Source: Stenotrophomonas sp. 364 (GTDB lineage: Bacteria; Pseudomonadota; Gammaproteobacteria; Xanthomonadales; Xanthomonadaceae). From it: 64,000 nucleotides of DNA. Below the pieces are notes generated by a model. The model was not told the origin of the DNA, searched no databases, and saw only the letters and a program-made list of their open reading frames with translations. The translations under genes and the position numbers were made by a program. The stretch is from contig NZ_CP047135.1 in the NCBI RefSeq assembly GCF_009832905.1, positions 3,636,001 through 3,700,000 on the forward strand. The letters are read 5' to 3'. This document shows positions 1 to 8,421 of the stretch, piece by piece (the first letter of the stretch is position 1; each line of letters starts with the position of its first letter).

Positions 1-462
1 CGCGTCCTGCACGGTGCTGCTGGCCACCTTCACCAGCGAGTCGTCGTTGCTGCCGAACGGCAGCGACACCGAGCCCAGCGCGCCCACGCCGACACTGGCC
101 GAGGTCGGGCTCTTCTTCAACGCGTAACGGTCCTGCACCGCACTGACGAACACCAGCGCCTGGTCGCCGCGCGGCGCGCAGGAAATCCGCAGCACCAGCT
201 GTTCGTGCTCCTCGTCGCGCGGCTGGAAGTTCTTGTTGCCCTCCACCGCCGCGGTGTCGGCCCGCGCGATCGCATAGCCCTGGCTGAGCAGGGTACGGCG
301 CGCCGCCTCGCAGGCCTGCGCCGGGGCACCGGGCACGGTGCGCGAATAGGTGTCGCCGGAATCGAAGGATTCGCGGATCAGGGTGCTGTCGGCGGCGCGG
401 CCGCCGCAGGCGGTGAGCGACACGGCCAGCAGGCCCGCCGGGATTACGTGGGACAGGCGCAT
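1..462 (-). CDS. DUF2242-like lipoprotein, 3' end beyond window
   Basis: The start codon is at 462 and the frame stays open for 154 codons to the window edge, so the C-terminus is missing. The protein opens with a lipoprotein signal: a hydrophobic stretch and a lipobox L-T-A-C with Cys19, so it is probably an outer- or inner-membrane lipoprotein. The mature part has a short region rich in Ala and Arg (QACEAARRTLLSQGY) and a later hydrophobic G/V-rich segment. The pattern resembles the DUF2242 family of Xanthomonadaceae lipoproteins, whose function is unknown. The family assignment is from memory of the pattern, not from a search. Confidence 0.7.
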   Translation of the reverse strand, partial: MRLSHVIPAGLLAVSLTACGGRAADSTLIRESFDSGDTYSRTVPGAPAQACEAARRTLLSQGYAIARADTAAVEGNKNFQPRDEEHEQLVLRISCAPRGDQALVFVSAVQDRYALKKSPTSASVGVGALGSVSLPFGSNDDSLVKVASSTVQDA

Positions 463-602
463 GCGCGCTCCTGCAGGGACAGACTGCGCCCAGCATAGCC
501 ACCCCGGCGTATGTGCCGGGTCTAAAACGGCGAAGGGCCGGCACACTGGCCGACCCTTCGTTGCTTCCGGTTCATGCCCCGCGGTGGGGGCGGCGACCGC
601 CC

Positions 603-2792
603 TCAGTCCGCCCAGCGGCCCACGCCGGTGGACTGCGGCAGCACCTGGGCCGACAGCGGGCGGTCAGTTTCCAGCAGGTTCACCGCGTCGGCCAGGATCG
701 CAGCCGATTCGCGCAGCAGCGGGTCCGGGCGCTTTTCGGCGGCCTTCTCGCGGGCGGCATCCTTGACGATGTCACGCTCGTTGCCAGTCAGGCCGTCGTC
801 ATTGCTGTCATCGGCCAGCGGGTCCAGATCCAGGCCCAGCTGCTTGCGGATCACCTGGCGATCCACTCGCTGCTTGTCCTGCTTCTCACGCTCGGCGCGG
901 CGCTCGGCCTCGTTGAGCGAGATGTACTTCTTGGCCTTCTCGGCACGGAACTGCTCGACGTCCTCGTTCCACCACTGGAACTCCTTGTCGGCCGCGATGC
1001 GCGAGGCATGGCGGGTTTCCAGCTTGGGCAGCAGCGGGCCGAAGTTGCCGTACTGGGTATGCGGCACCGCGGCGATGCGGGTCCACGGCAGCGCGTTGTC
1101 GTAGGTGCTTTCGCCGTACTCGCTGGCGTCCACGCTCGCCGGGAAGGCCAGGTCGGGCACCACGCCCTTGTGCTGGGTGCTGCTGCCGCTGACGCGGAAG
1201 AACTGCGCGATGGTCAGCTTGACCTGCCCATAGCGCTGCGCTTCCCCGGTGGGCCAGCGATCCAGGTCCACGATGTTCTGCACGGTGCCCTTGCCGAAGG
1301 TGGTCTCACCGATCACCAGGCCACGGCCGTAGTCCTGGATGGCGCCGGCGAAGATCTCCGACGCCGAGGCCGAACCGCGGTTGATCAGCACCGCCAGCGG
1401 GCCATCCCACGCCACCGCTTCGCTGCGGTCGCTGTTGACGGTCACGCGGCCGCCGGACTCGCGCACCTGCACCACCGGGCCCTGCTCGATGAACAGGCCG
1501 GTCAGTTCGATCGCCTCGTCCAGCGAACCACCGCCGTTGTTGCGCAGGTCCAGCACCACGCCGTCGAGCTTGTCAGTCTTGAAGCCGGCCAGCAGCTTGG
1601 CCACGTCACGCGTCGCGGACGCATAGTCGGTGGCGTTGCGGCGACGGCCTTCGAAATCCTGGTAGAACGTGGGCAGCTTGATCACGCCCACCTTGCGCGC
1701 CGGTTCCCCGTCCTTGGCCGGAATGGTCAGCGTTTCGCCCTTGGCGGCCTGCTCGGCCAGGCGCACCTTCTGGCGGGTCAGCACCAGCGTGTGGTGCTTG
1801 CCGTCCACGCCTTCCTCGGCCGGAATGAATTCCAGCCGCACCTGGGTGTCGGCCTTGCCGCGGATCTTGGCCACCACGTCATCGATGCGCCAGCCGATCA
1901 CATCCTCGATCGGCCCGGACTTGCCTTGGCCGACGCCGACGATGCGGTCGCCCGCCTTGAGCGTGCCGTTGACCGCCACCGGACCGCCGGCGATGACCTC
2001 GCGGATCACCACCATATCGTCCTGGCGCTGCAGCTGCGCGCCGATGCCTTCCAGCGACAGCGACATGGCCTGGTTGAAGTTCTCGGCGGTGCGCGGGGTG
2101 AAGTAGTCGGTGTGCGGATCCACCGCGCTGGTGTAGGAATTGAGGAAGAACTGGAACACGTCCTCGCCCTTCAACTCATTGACCGACTTTTCCAGCGTCG
2201 CGTAGCGCTTGTCCAGCGTCTTGCGGATCTCGGCCGGCTGCTTGCCGGCCAGCTTCAGGCGCAGCCAGTCGTTCTTGACCGACTTGCGCCACAGGTCGTC
2301 CAGTTCGGCATTGCTGGCTGCCCACGGCACGTCCTTGCGGTCGTACTCGAATTTCTCGTCGCTGCTGAAATCAAAGTCCTGCTTGAGCAGCTTGCGGGCA
2401 TAGCCCACCCGCTCGCCCACGCGCTGCTTGTACACCGCAAAGACCTGGAACGCCGGCTCCAGCTCGCCGCCACGGATGGCGGTGGCGATGTTCGCCTCGA
2501 ACGGCGCGAACCGGGTGATGTCGGCTTGGGTGAAGAACTGCTTGCTGCCGTCCAACGCCTCCAGGTACCGCTTGAACACATCCTTGGAGGTGGCCGCGTC
2601 CAGCGCGCGCGGACGGTAGGCATAGCGGCTGTCCGAGAGCAGCCCGTACACCAGCTTGGAGGTTGTCACCTGGTCGGGCGTGGCCGCCGACGGCAGCGCC
2701 GGCGAATCGGCATAGGCGGCCAGTGCCAGCGGCGCGGTGAGCGCCAGGGCCATCAGGAATGCGGGGGCTTTGAATTTCATCAACTTGCTCAT
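603..2792 (-). CDS. prc: Carboxy-terminal (tail-specific) protease Prc
   Basis: A 729-residue periplasmic S41A serine protease that degrades proteins with nonpolar C-termini, including cell-wall hydrolases. An N-terminal signal peptide (about residues 1-27) is followed by a Prc-type helical region, a PDZ domain (about 245-335, starting LEGIGAQLQ) and the S41 catalytic core. The Ser/Lys pair is visible: Ser476 in GSASASEIF and Lys501 in FGKGTVQ, with Asp487 between, spaced exactly as in E. coli Prc. A C-terminal DUF3340-type region completes the family architecture. The start at 2792 has AAGGTG just upstream; an alternative Met lies at residue 5. It stands alone, with repeats on its 5' side. 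Confidence 0.95.
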   Translation of the reverse strand: MSKLMKFKAPAFLMALALTAPLALAAYADSPALPSAATPDQVTTSKLVYGLLSDSRYAYRPRALDAATSKDVFKRYLEALDGSKQFFTQADITRFAPFEANIATAIRGGELEPAFQVFAVYKQRVGERVGYARKLLKQDFDFSSDEKFEYDRKDVPWAASNAELDDLWRKSVKNDWLRLKLAGKQPAEIRKTLDKRYATLEKSVNELKGEDVFQFFLNSYTSAVDPHTDYFTPRTAENFNQAMSLSLEGIGAQLQRQDDMVVIREVIAGGPVAVNGTLKAGDRIVGVGQGKSGPIEDVIGWRIDDVVAKIRGKADTQVRLEFIPAEEGVDGKHHTLVLTRQKVRLAEQAAKGETLTIPAKDGEPARKVGVIKLPTFYQDFEGRRRNATDYASATRDVAKLLAGFKTDKLDGVVLDLRNNGGGSLDEAIELTGLFIEQGPVVQVRESGGRVTVNSDRSEAVAWDGPLAVLINRGSASASEIFAGAIQDYGRGLVIGETTFGKGTVQNIVDLDRWPTGEAQRYGQVKLTIAQFFRVSGSSTQHKGVVPDLAFPASVDASEYGESTYDNALPWTRIAAVPHTQYGNFGPLLPKLETRHASRIAADKEFQWWNEDVEQFRAEKAKKYISLNEAERRAEREKQDKQRVDRQVIRKQLGLDLDPLADDSNDDGLTGNERDIVKDAAREKAAEKRPDPLLRESAAILADAVNLLETDRPLSAQVLPQSTGVGRWAD

Positions 2793-2942
2793 GGCACCTT
2801 GCCAAGGGGGAGACTGCGTGCGGATCAGACCACACGACAGTGCCGAAAGTTGCGGGCTTTGTCATCCATCGCCGCGCAACACGTATTTCCAGCCTAAACC
2901 GGGGTCTGTAGCAAATTGTGAATGTGGGGCAGCGCCGGGGAG

Positions 2943-3052
2943 CCACCGACCGTTGGTCGGTGGAAACGCGCGGATCGCGGAAGGAAAAACGCGCGAATCG
3001 CGGGAGGAAACGTGAGGAGCCCGCCCCGTACCGACCAACGGTCGGTACCTAC
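2943..3052. repeat. Two SMAG-type palindromes
   Basis: A hairpin at 2943-2963 (CCACCGACC-GTT-GGTCGGTGG) lacks the GTAG head. A second, at 3028-3052 in minus orientation, has the core GTACCGACC-AAC-GGTCGGTAC followed by CTAC (GTAG on the minus strand). Both lie in the 589-base gap between prc and lipA, which holds no gene I can support; the rest of the gap is occupied by the larger palindrome at 3102 and the tandem array at 3253. Confidence 0.75.
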
Positions 3053-3101
3053 CGGGAGGCGTTTTTTGCCGTTGGCAACCGCCAGCGCAGGACACTGTCG
3101 G

Positions 3102-3208
3102 GGAGGGGGCAGGCCGCCCTCTCCGGGACCGTTAGCGCCATGGATGGCGCCAGACGAGCACCATGGAAGGGATTTGGCGTGTCCTGGAGAGGGCGGCCTG
3201 CCCCCTCC
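3102..3208. repeat. Two-level palindromic element, single copy
   Basis: A perfect 23-bp inverted repeat (3102-3124 with 3186-3208) encloses a core containing an inner hairpin AGCGCCAT-GG-ATGGCGCC and a conserved right half ending GATTTGGCGTGTCC. The same inner core, with different outer stems, recurs at 37174-37281, 37461-37559, 46635-46741 and 46863-47050. The family is not of SMAG type: it is about 107 bp long and lacks GTAG. Confidence 0.8.
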
Positions 3209-3252
3209 GGGCATGTGGAGAACTGAAGCGCTGCTGTGTGCTGTTGGCTGGA

Positions 3253-3378
3253 TGCCCGGCAGAACCCGGCACTACGTGCAAAGCCATGCCGGGCAGAGCC
3301 CGGCACTACGTACAAAGCGATACCGGGCAGAGCCCGGCACTACGTGCAAAGCGATGCCGGGCAGAGCCGGGCCGGGCC
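3253..3378. repeat. Tandem SMAG-type array, four units
   Basis: Four direct copies with a period of about 34 bases. Each is a TGCCGGGCAGAGCCCGGCA-type hairpin followed by CTAC (GTAG on the minus strand) and a short spacer (GTGCAAAGC or GTACAAAGC). The fourth copy is degenerate (GAGCCGGGCCGGGCC) and abuts the 3' end of lipA. Confidence 0.85.
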
Positions 3379-3381
3379 GGA

Positions 3382-4392
3382 TCAGGCTACGCCTGCGCCT
3401 TTCGCCTGCACGTCGGCATGGTACGAAGAACGCACCATCGGGCCCGAGGCCACGTGGCTGAAGCCCAGCTCGTAACCGTAGACCTCCAGCGCCTTGTAGT
3501 CATCCGGCGTCCAGTACCGCAGCACCGGGTGGTGGTGCGGCGTCGGCTGCAGGTACTGGCCGATCGTAATCATGTCCACGTCGTGCGCGCGCAGGTCGCG
3601 CATCGTCGCCCGCACCTGGTCCAGATCCTCACCCAGGCCCAGCATGATGCCGGACTTGGTCGCGATCGACGGATGCTGCGCCTTGAAGTTCTTCAGCAGC
3701 GTCAGCGACCACTGGTAGTCCGCACCCGGCCGCACATTGCGGTACAGGTCCGGCACCGTCTCGATGTTGTGGTTGAACACGTCCGGCGGGTTGGTCGCCA
3801 GGATGTCCAGCGCGCGCTCCATGCGGCCCTTGCCACGGAAGTCCGGTGTCAGCACCTCGATACGCGTGTTCGGCGACTTCTCGCGGATGGCCCCGATGCA
3901 GTCGGCGAAGTGCTGGGCACCGCCATCGCGCAGGTCATCGCGATCCACGCTGGTCACCACCACGTACTTCAGGCCCATGTCGGCCACCGTCTGGGACAGG
4001 CTGGCCGGCTCGTTGGCATCCGGCGGCTTCGGCCGCCCGTGGGCCACGTCGCAGAACGAACAGCGCCGCGTGCACACCTCGCCCAGGATCATGAACGTCG
4101 CCGTGCCATGGCTGAAGCACTCGTGGATGTTCGGGCAGCTGGCTTCTTCGCAGACCGTCACCAGACGGTTCTCGCGCAGCTTGGCCTTCAGCGTCTGCAC
4201 CGCGTTTCCCGACGGAATCCGCACCCGGATCCACGACGGCTTGCGCAGCACCGGCGCATCGGCGAACTGCACCGGCGAGCGGCCGATCTTGTCCCCGCCC
4301 AGCTGTTTGACGCCCGTCTGCAGCGGCGCAACGGACGGCGTGTCGCCCTGCACGATCTGCAGGGGAATGAGGCGAGCGGTGGTTTCAGTCAT
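3382..4392 (-). CDS. lipA: Lipoyl synthase
   Basis: A 336-residue radical SAM enzyme that inserts two sulfurs into protein-bound octanoate to make lipoate. Both iron-sulfur clusters are visible: the auxiliary cluster Cys81-x4-Cys86-x5-Cys92 and the radical SAM motif Cys107-x3-Cys111-x2-Cys114 (CTRRCSFC). The C-terminal VRSSY motif, whose Ser ligates the auxiliary cluster, is present. The gene follows lipB by 17 bases and is probably co-transcribed with it and ybeD. The length is normal for the family. Confidence 0.97.
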   Translation of the reverse strand: MTETTARLIPLQIVQGDTPSVAPLQTGVKQLGGDKIGRSPVQFADAPVLRKPSWIRVRIPSGNAVQTLKAKLRENRLVTVCEEASCPNIHECFSHGTATFMILGEVCTRRCSFCDVAHGRPKPPDANEPASLSQTVADMGLKYVVVTSVDRDDLRDGGAQHFADCIGAIREKSPNTRIEVLTPDFRGKGRMERALDILATNPPDVFNHNIETVPDLYRNVRPGADYQWSLTLLKNFKAQHPSIATKSGIMLGLGEDLDQVRATMRDLRAHDVDMITIGQYLQPTPHHHPVLRYWTPDDYKALEVYGYELGFSHVASGPMVRSSYHADVQAKGAGVA

Positions 4393-4409
4393 GGCCTTGG
4401 TCGGCGGCG

Positions 4410-5117
4410 TTACGCCGCCTCTGTCAGATCGGGCAAATCAGTGGTCGGCTGGAGGTCCAGGCCGAACTGGCGGGCCAGATGGCCCAGCAGCACCGGCGTC
4501 ACGGCCGCCATGCCGGACGGTCCCCCCAAGTCTACCACCGAGGTCACCTGCAGCCCTTGGTAGCCACAGGGGTTGATGCGGTGGAACGGCTCCAGGTCCA
4601 TGGCCACATTGAAGGCCAGCCCGTGGAAGGTGCAGCCGCGGCGGACCCGGATGCCCAGCGCGGCGACCTTCGCGCCGCCCACGTAGACCCCGGGCGCACC
4701 GTCCAGCCGTTCAGCGCCGATATTCCATTCGTCGAGCGTATCAATGATCGCCTGCTCGATCCGGCACACGTAGTCGCGCACCCCGATTCCCAGCCGGCGC
4801 AGCTGCAGCAGCGGGTAGACCACGATCTGGCCCGGCCCGTGGTAGGTCACCTGGCCGCCGCGGTCCACGTGCAGCACCGGGATGTCGCCCGGCGCCAGCA
4901 CGTGCTCGTCCTTGCCGGCCTGGCCCAGGGTGAACACCGGGTCGTGCTCGACCACCCACAGCTCGTCGGCCGTGCTGTCGTCGCGGTTGTCGGTGAACCG
5001 CTGCATGGCATGCCAGACCGGCGCATACGGCTGCCGGCCCAGCTGGCGCACCCGCGCCGGCTGCGGCGGACGGGCACCCGGGCTGGGAACGCTGTCGCAG
5101 GCGGCTACAGCGTCCAC
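4410..5117 (-). CDS. lipB: Octanoyl-ACP:protein N-octanoyltransferase
   Basis: A 235-residue octanoyltransferase that moves octanoate from acyl carrier protein to lipoyl domains, the step before LipA. The catalytic pair is visible as Lys150 ([10 protein letters not shown]) and Cys184 (INPCGYQGL), with the RGG-x-TYHGPGQ substrate motif near residue 86. The start at 5117 overlaps the end of ybeD by 13 bases; the conserved part begins near residue 23, so a shorter start is possible. The order ybeD-lipB-lipA is the usual one in gammaproteobacteria. Confidence 0.95.
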   Translation of the reverse strand: MDAVAACDSVPSPGARPPQPARVRQLGRQPYAPVWHAMQRFTDNRDDSTADELWVVEHDPVFTLGQAGKDEHVLAPGDIPVLHVDRGGQVTYHGPGQIVVYPLLQLRRLGIGVRDYVCRIEQAIIDTLDEWNIGAERLDGAPGVYVGGAKVAALGIRVRRGCTFHGLAFNVAMDLEPFHRINPCGYQGLQVTSVVDLGGPSGMAAVTPVLLGHLARQFGLDLQPTTDLPDLTEAA

Positions 5118-5383
5118 TTCACTTCCGGGTGGTCACGCAGCGCGGCGTGGGCGGCGTCGTACTGTTCGCGGCTGTCGGCCTTGAACACCAGCCGCACCGA
5201 CACATATTTGCCGTTGGACGAGTGTTTCCAGCTGACCCGCTCGGTCAGTACTTCAACGCCGGCCTGCTCAAGCAGGCGCGGCAATTCGCGTTCAAGCTCC
5301 TGGCCGGCCGCGCCCATGGCGCTGAGTTCGAACTGGCCGGGGAACTGGAAGCCGTGGTCGGGGTTGTCAGACGTGATCTCCAT
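5105..5383 (-). CDS. ybeD: YbeD/DUF493 family protein
   Basis: A small cytosolic protein of 92 residues with the DUF493 pattern: [16 protein letters not shown] at the start and [15 protein letters not shown] near the end, an ACT-like fold. The open frame extends 33 codons upstream, but the family begins at the Met encoded at 5383, so I use that start. It sits directly before lipB, as in E. coli between dacA and lipB. Its role, possibly regulatory for lipoate attachment, is not settled. Confidence 0.88.
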   Translation of the reverse strand: MEITSDNPDHGFQFPGQFELSAMGAAGQELERELPRLLEQAGVEVLTERVSWKHSSNGKYVSVRLVFKADSREQYDAAHAALRDHPEVKWTL

Positions 5384-5576
5384 GACCGCGATTATGGGGA
5401 CGCCAGCGGCCGAACCCAAGCGCTGCATGATCGTGCCCATAGCTGCACCCAACGCTACGTGAAAATCGGCCTTCACCAGCAAAACGCTCCAGTGCGTGCG
5501 CGGGTATGGTCAGTACATCACGCGTTCACTACGCTGCATGCGCTTAAAAACAAAACAAATCCTGAGCGGGAATTCC

Positions 5577-6641
5577 ATGTCGTTGAAGCCCTATGCGTTG
5601 TCGGCCGCACTTGCCGGCGCCCTGGCGTTCGTCGCCCCCGCGGTACAGGCCGCCAACCAGTGCGGCCCCGACGCGATGCGCGAGCACCCTCCGCAGGTCA
5701 ACTTCCGCGTCGACAACGACCTGTTCGGCGGGGCCGACCAGGACCAGGGCTACACCAACGGCGCCCAGCTCACCCTGGTCTCGCCCAATCTGGTGGACTA
5801 CACCGACGACGCCTGCCTGCCGCGCCTGGCGCGCTGGGTCAACCGGCACCTGGAAAAGCTGCACCCGGGCGAATTCGAGCAGCAGAACATGATCTTCAGC
5901 CTGGCCCAGGGCATCTTCACCCCCACCGATTTCACCCGGAAGGACCTGATCGAGGACGACCGGCCCTACGCCGGCGTGCTGATCGGCAGCTTCGGCTACA
6001 ACGCCCGCCGGGGCGACCGCCTGCAGACCACCCAGCTCGCCGTGGGCGTGGTGGGCCCGTGGGCGCAGGGCAAGCAGGTGCAGAACGCGGTGCACGAACT
6101 GCTGGGCGACGAGAAGTTCCAGGGCTGGGACAACCAGTTGCACAACGAACCGGTGTTCATGCTCACCCACGAGCGCATGCGCCGCTGGCCGGCCGATGCC
6201 ACCGACAACGCGACCGGCTGGGGCTGGGATGCGATCAGCCATTACGGCGGCGCGGTGGGCAACCTGGCCACCCACGTCAATGCGGGCGGTGAAGTGCGCT
6301 TCGGCTGGAAGCTGCCCGACGACTTCGGCAGCACCCCGCTGCGGCCGGCCGGCGAGAACACCGCCCCCACCCGCGGCGGCAAGCCGGCCGGTTGGTCCTG
6401 GCACCTGTTTGCCACCACCGACGCCGCCTGGGTGATCCGCGACATCACCCTGGACGGCAACACCTTCCGCAACAGCCACAGCGTGGACAAGCGCCACGTG
6501 GTGGGCCAGGCCGGCTACGGCGTGGCGGTCATGCGCGGCCGCTGGAAGTTCGCCGTGGCCCGCTACCACAGCACCCGCGAGTTCGACGGCCAGCGCCAGT
6601 CGCCGGTATTTGGCAGCTTCACCATCAGTCGCTCGCTGTAG
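5577..6641 (+). CDS. LpxR-like lipid A deacylase (DUF2219)
   Basis: A 354-residue outer-membrane protein with a clear signal peptide (hydrophobic core then AVQA-AN). It shows the LpxR/DUF2219 pattern: FRVDNDLFGG and YTNGAQLTL near the mature N-terminus, then DDRPYAGVLIGS and LTHERMRRW. Family members remove 3'-acyloxyacyl chains from lipid A. Purine-rich GAGCGGGAATTCC precedes the ATG at 5577, and the upstream Met codons give no signal peptide. It is the only plus-strand gene in the first 19 kb and interrupts the usual dacA-ybeD neighbourhood. Its TAG stop is the start of a SMAG repeat. Confidence 0.85.
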   Translation: MSLKPYALSAALAGALAFVAPAVQAANQCGPDAMREHPPQVNFRVDNDLFGGADQDQGYTNGAQLTLVSPNLVDYTDDACLPRLARWVNRHLEKLHPGEFEQQNMIFSLAQGIFTPTDFTRKDLIEDDRPYAGVLIGSFGYNARRGDRLQTTQLAVGVVGPWAQGKQVQNAVHELLGDEKFQGWDNQLHNEPVFMLTHERMRRWPADATDNATGWGWDAISHYGGAVGNLATHVNAGGEVRFGWKLPDDFGSTPLRPAGENTAPTRGGKPAGWSWHLFATTDAAWVIRDITLDGNTFRNSHSVDKRHVVGQAGYGVAVMRGRWKFAVARYHSTREFDGQRQSPVFGSFTISRSL

Positions 6642-6730
6642 TTGCCGACCGTTGGTCGGCACACCGACAGGGTAGCTGCCGACCGTTGGTCGGCACACCG
6701 ACAGGGTAGCTGCCGACCGTTGGTCGGCAC
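6638..6730 (+). repeat. Tandem SMAG array, three units
   Basis: Three direct copies begin with GTAG at 6638, 6672 and 6705, each GTAG(T/C)TGCCGACC-GTT-GGTCGGCA plus the spacer CACCGACAGG. The TAG of the first copy (6639-6641) is the stop codon of the LpxR-like gene. Confidence 0.9.
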
Positions 6731-6740
6731 ACCAAAGAGA

Positions 6741-6769
6741 AAAAGACCGGCACCCGCCGGTCTTTTTTT
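6741..6769 (+). terminator. Rho-independent terminator of the LpxR-like gene
   Basis: A stem AGACCGGC / GCCGGTCT with a short loop is followed by a run of seven T. It lies just after the SMAG array, about 100 bases downstream of the stop codon. Confidence 0.85.
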
Positions 6770-6791
6770 GCCTCGGCTGTCCGCCGGCTCG

Positions 6792-7025
6792 GTAGTGCCG
6801 GCCGCTGGCCGGCTCCCCATGACCCATCCAAACACCGGTAGGCGCCGACCGTTGGTCGGCGCCCCCATGACCCCAGCAGGGTGTGCGAGGAGCCGGCCAG
6901 CGGCCGGCACTACCCGGAATCGCACCGTTTCGCCCGGGATTCGCAGCGGTTCACGCAGATTCCCAGCGGTTCGGCCGGATAAACGCACCGGTTCACCCTG
7001 TAGCTGCCGACCGTTGGTCGGCACA
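6792..7025. repeat. Four dispersed SMAG-type palindromes
   Basis: Hairpins at 6792-6814 (GTAGTGCCGGCC type, plus), 6838-6862 (GTAGGCGCCGACC type, plus), 6890-6913 (minus) and 7000-7025 (plus). No gene is supported in 6642-7101; besides the hairpins and two terminators, the stretch 6914-6999 shows only repeated CGGTT-CAC/CGC motifs. Confidence 0.8.
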
Positions 7026-7050
7026 CCATCAATCGGCCCATCGCAGCCCC

Positions 7051-7082
7051 AAAAAAAAGACCGGCATGCGCCGGTCTTTCTT
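7051..7082 (-). terminator. Rho-independent terminator of dacC
   Basis: On the minus strand a stem AAAGACCGGCG / CGCCGGTCTTT-like arm pair is followed by eight T. It lies 20 bases beyond the dacC stop codon and mirrors the terminator at 6741 in stem sequence. Confidence 0.85.
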
Positions 7083-7101
7083 CACTACGGTCGGGCAGGC
7101 A

Positions 7102-8316
7102 TCACTCCGATTCCCACCACATCCAGAAGCTGTCCCACAGGCGCTTGAAGAAGCCGGCTTCTTCCACGGCGGCCACGGCCACCAGCGGGGCTTCGGCCAC
7201 CACCTTGCCATCCAGCGTCACCTTCAGCGAGCCGATCTGCTGGCCCGCGGTGAACGGCGCCTCCAGGGTCTTGGGCACGTCGATGGTCGGCTTGAGGTCG
7301 TTGTAGCGGCCACGCGGCACGCTCACCAGCAGCGGCTGGGCCACGCCCAGCTGCACGGTGTCGGTCTTGCCCTTCCACACCTTGTGCTCGGCCACGGCCT
7401 TGCCGGGTTCGTACATGCGGTGGGTTTCGAAGAAGCGGAAGCCCCAGTTGAGCAGCGCCAGGCTGTCATCGGCACGCTGCTTTTCCGAGCTGCCGCCCAG
7501 CACCACCGCGATCAGGCGCTGGTCGCCGCGCTGCGCCGAGCTCATCAGGCAGTAGCCGGCTTCGGAGGTGTGGCCGGTCTTGATGCCGTCCACGCTGCCG
7601 TCGCGCCACAACAGCAGGTTGCGGTTGGGCTGCTTGATGGTGCCCACGGTGAATTCCTTCACCTTGTTGTAGGCGTAGGTCTCCGGGTAGTCGCGCACCA
7701 TCGCCCGGCCCAGCAGCGCCAGGTCGAAGGCGGTGCTGTGGTGGCCCGGCGCGGTCAGGCCGTGCGCGTTGACGAAGTGCGAGTTCTTCATGCCGATCTT
7801 GGCGGCGTAGCTGTTCATCAGCGAAGCGAAGGCCTCTTCGCTGCCGGCCACGTGCTCGGCCAAGGCAATCGCGGCATCGTTGCCGGACTGGATCGCCATG
7901 CCCTTCTCCATGTCTTCCAGGCGCGCGGTCTGGTTCACCGGGAAGCCGCTGTAGCTGCCGTCGGTACCGGCGCCACCTTCGCGCCAGGCGCGCTCGCTCA
8001 TCATCACCTGGTCGTCGGGACGGACCTTGCCGTTCTTGACCTCAGCGGCGACCACGTAGGAGGTCATCACCTTGGTGATGCTGGCCGGGGCCAGCTGTTC
8101 ATGTTCATTCTCGCCGGCCAGCACCTGGCCGGTGGCGTAATCCATCAGCACCCAGGCCTTGGACACGCTGGGCTTGGGCGCCGGCGGGGTGGCAACGGTG
8201 ATCGGGGCGGCGGCAGGAGCAGGCGTCGGCTGCGGGGCCGGCTGCGGGGTCTGGGCAGAAACCACGCCCACCAACAGGGTCGTGGCCATGGCAGCAGCGG
8301 CAAAGCGGAATTTCAT
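7102..8316 (-). CDS. dacC: D-alanyl-D-alanine carboxypeptidase (PBP5/6 type)
   Basis: A 404-residue low-molecular-weight penicillin-binding protein that trims the terminal D-Ala from peptidoglycan stem peptides. A signal peptide (cleavage near VVSA) and a Pro/Ala-rich linker precede the catalytic domain with S79-I-T-K82, S144-G-N146 and K246-T-G. The C-terminal PBP5_C domain ends in an amphipathic membrane anchor (FFKRLWDSFWMWWESE). It follows rlpA by 105 bases. The Pro-rich N-terminal linker (about residues 23-49) is longer than in E. coli PBP5. The choice of dacC over dacA as a name is conventional. Confidence 0.95.
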   Translation of the reverse strand: MKFRFAAAAMATTLLVGVVSAQTPQPAPQPTPAPAAAPITVATPPAPKPSVSKAWVLMDYATGQVLAGENEHEQLAPASITKVMTSYVVAAEVKNGKVRPDDQVMMSERAWREGGAGTDGSYSGFPVNQTARLEDMEKGMAIQSGNDAAIALAEHVAGSEEAFASLMNSYAAKIGMKNSHFVNAHGLTAPGHHSTAFDLALLGRAMVRDYPETYAYNKVKEFTVGTIKQPNRNLLLWRDGSVDGIKTGHTSEAGYCLMSSAQRGDQRLIAVVLGGSSEKQRADDSLALLNWGFRFFETHRMYEPGKAVAEHKVWKGKTDTVQLGVAQPLLVSVPRGRYNDLKPTIDVPKTLEAPFTAGQQIGSLKVTLDGKVVAEAPLVAVAAVEEAGFFKRLWDSFWMWWESE

Positions 8317-8421
8317 CGGACAGCAAGCTCCTGGAGGGCGCCAAGGTGGAAAGAGGGGTGGGCCATTGTAGGCCCATGCAACGGTGCGGCGTGTGGCGGC
8401 CGGCGGCGGCGGCCGTGCCGG

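Noticed and set aside
513..2897. A 794-codon open frame opposite prc
   Set aside because: Antisense shadow of a well-supported gene with composition typical of codon-mirror frames.
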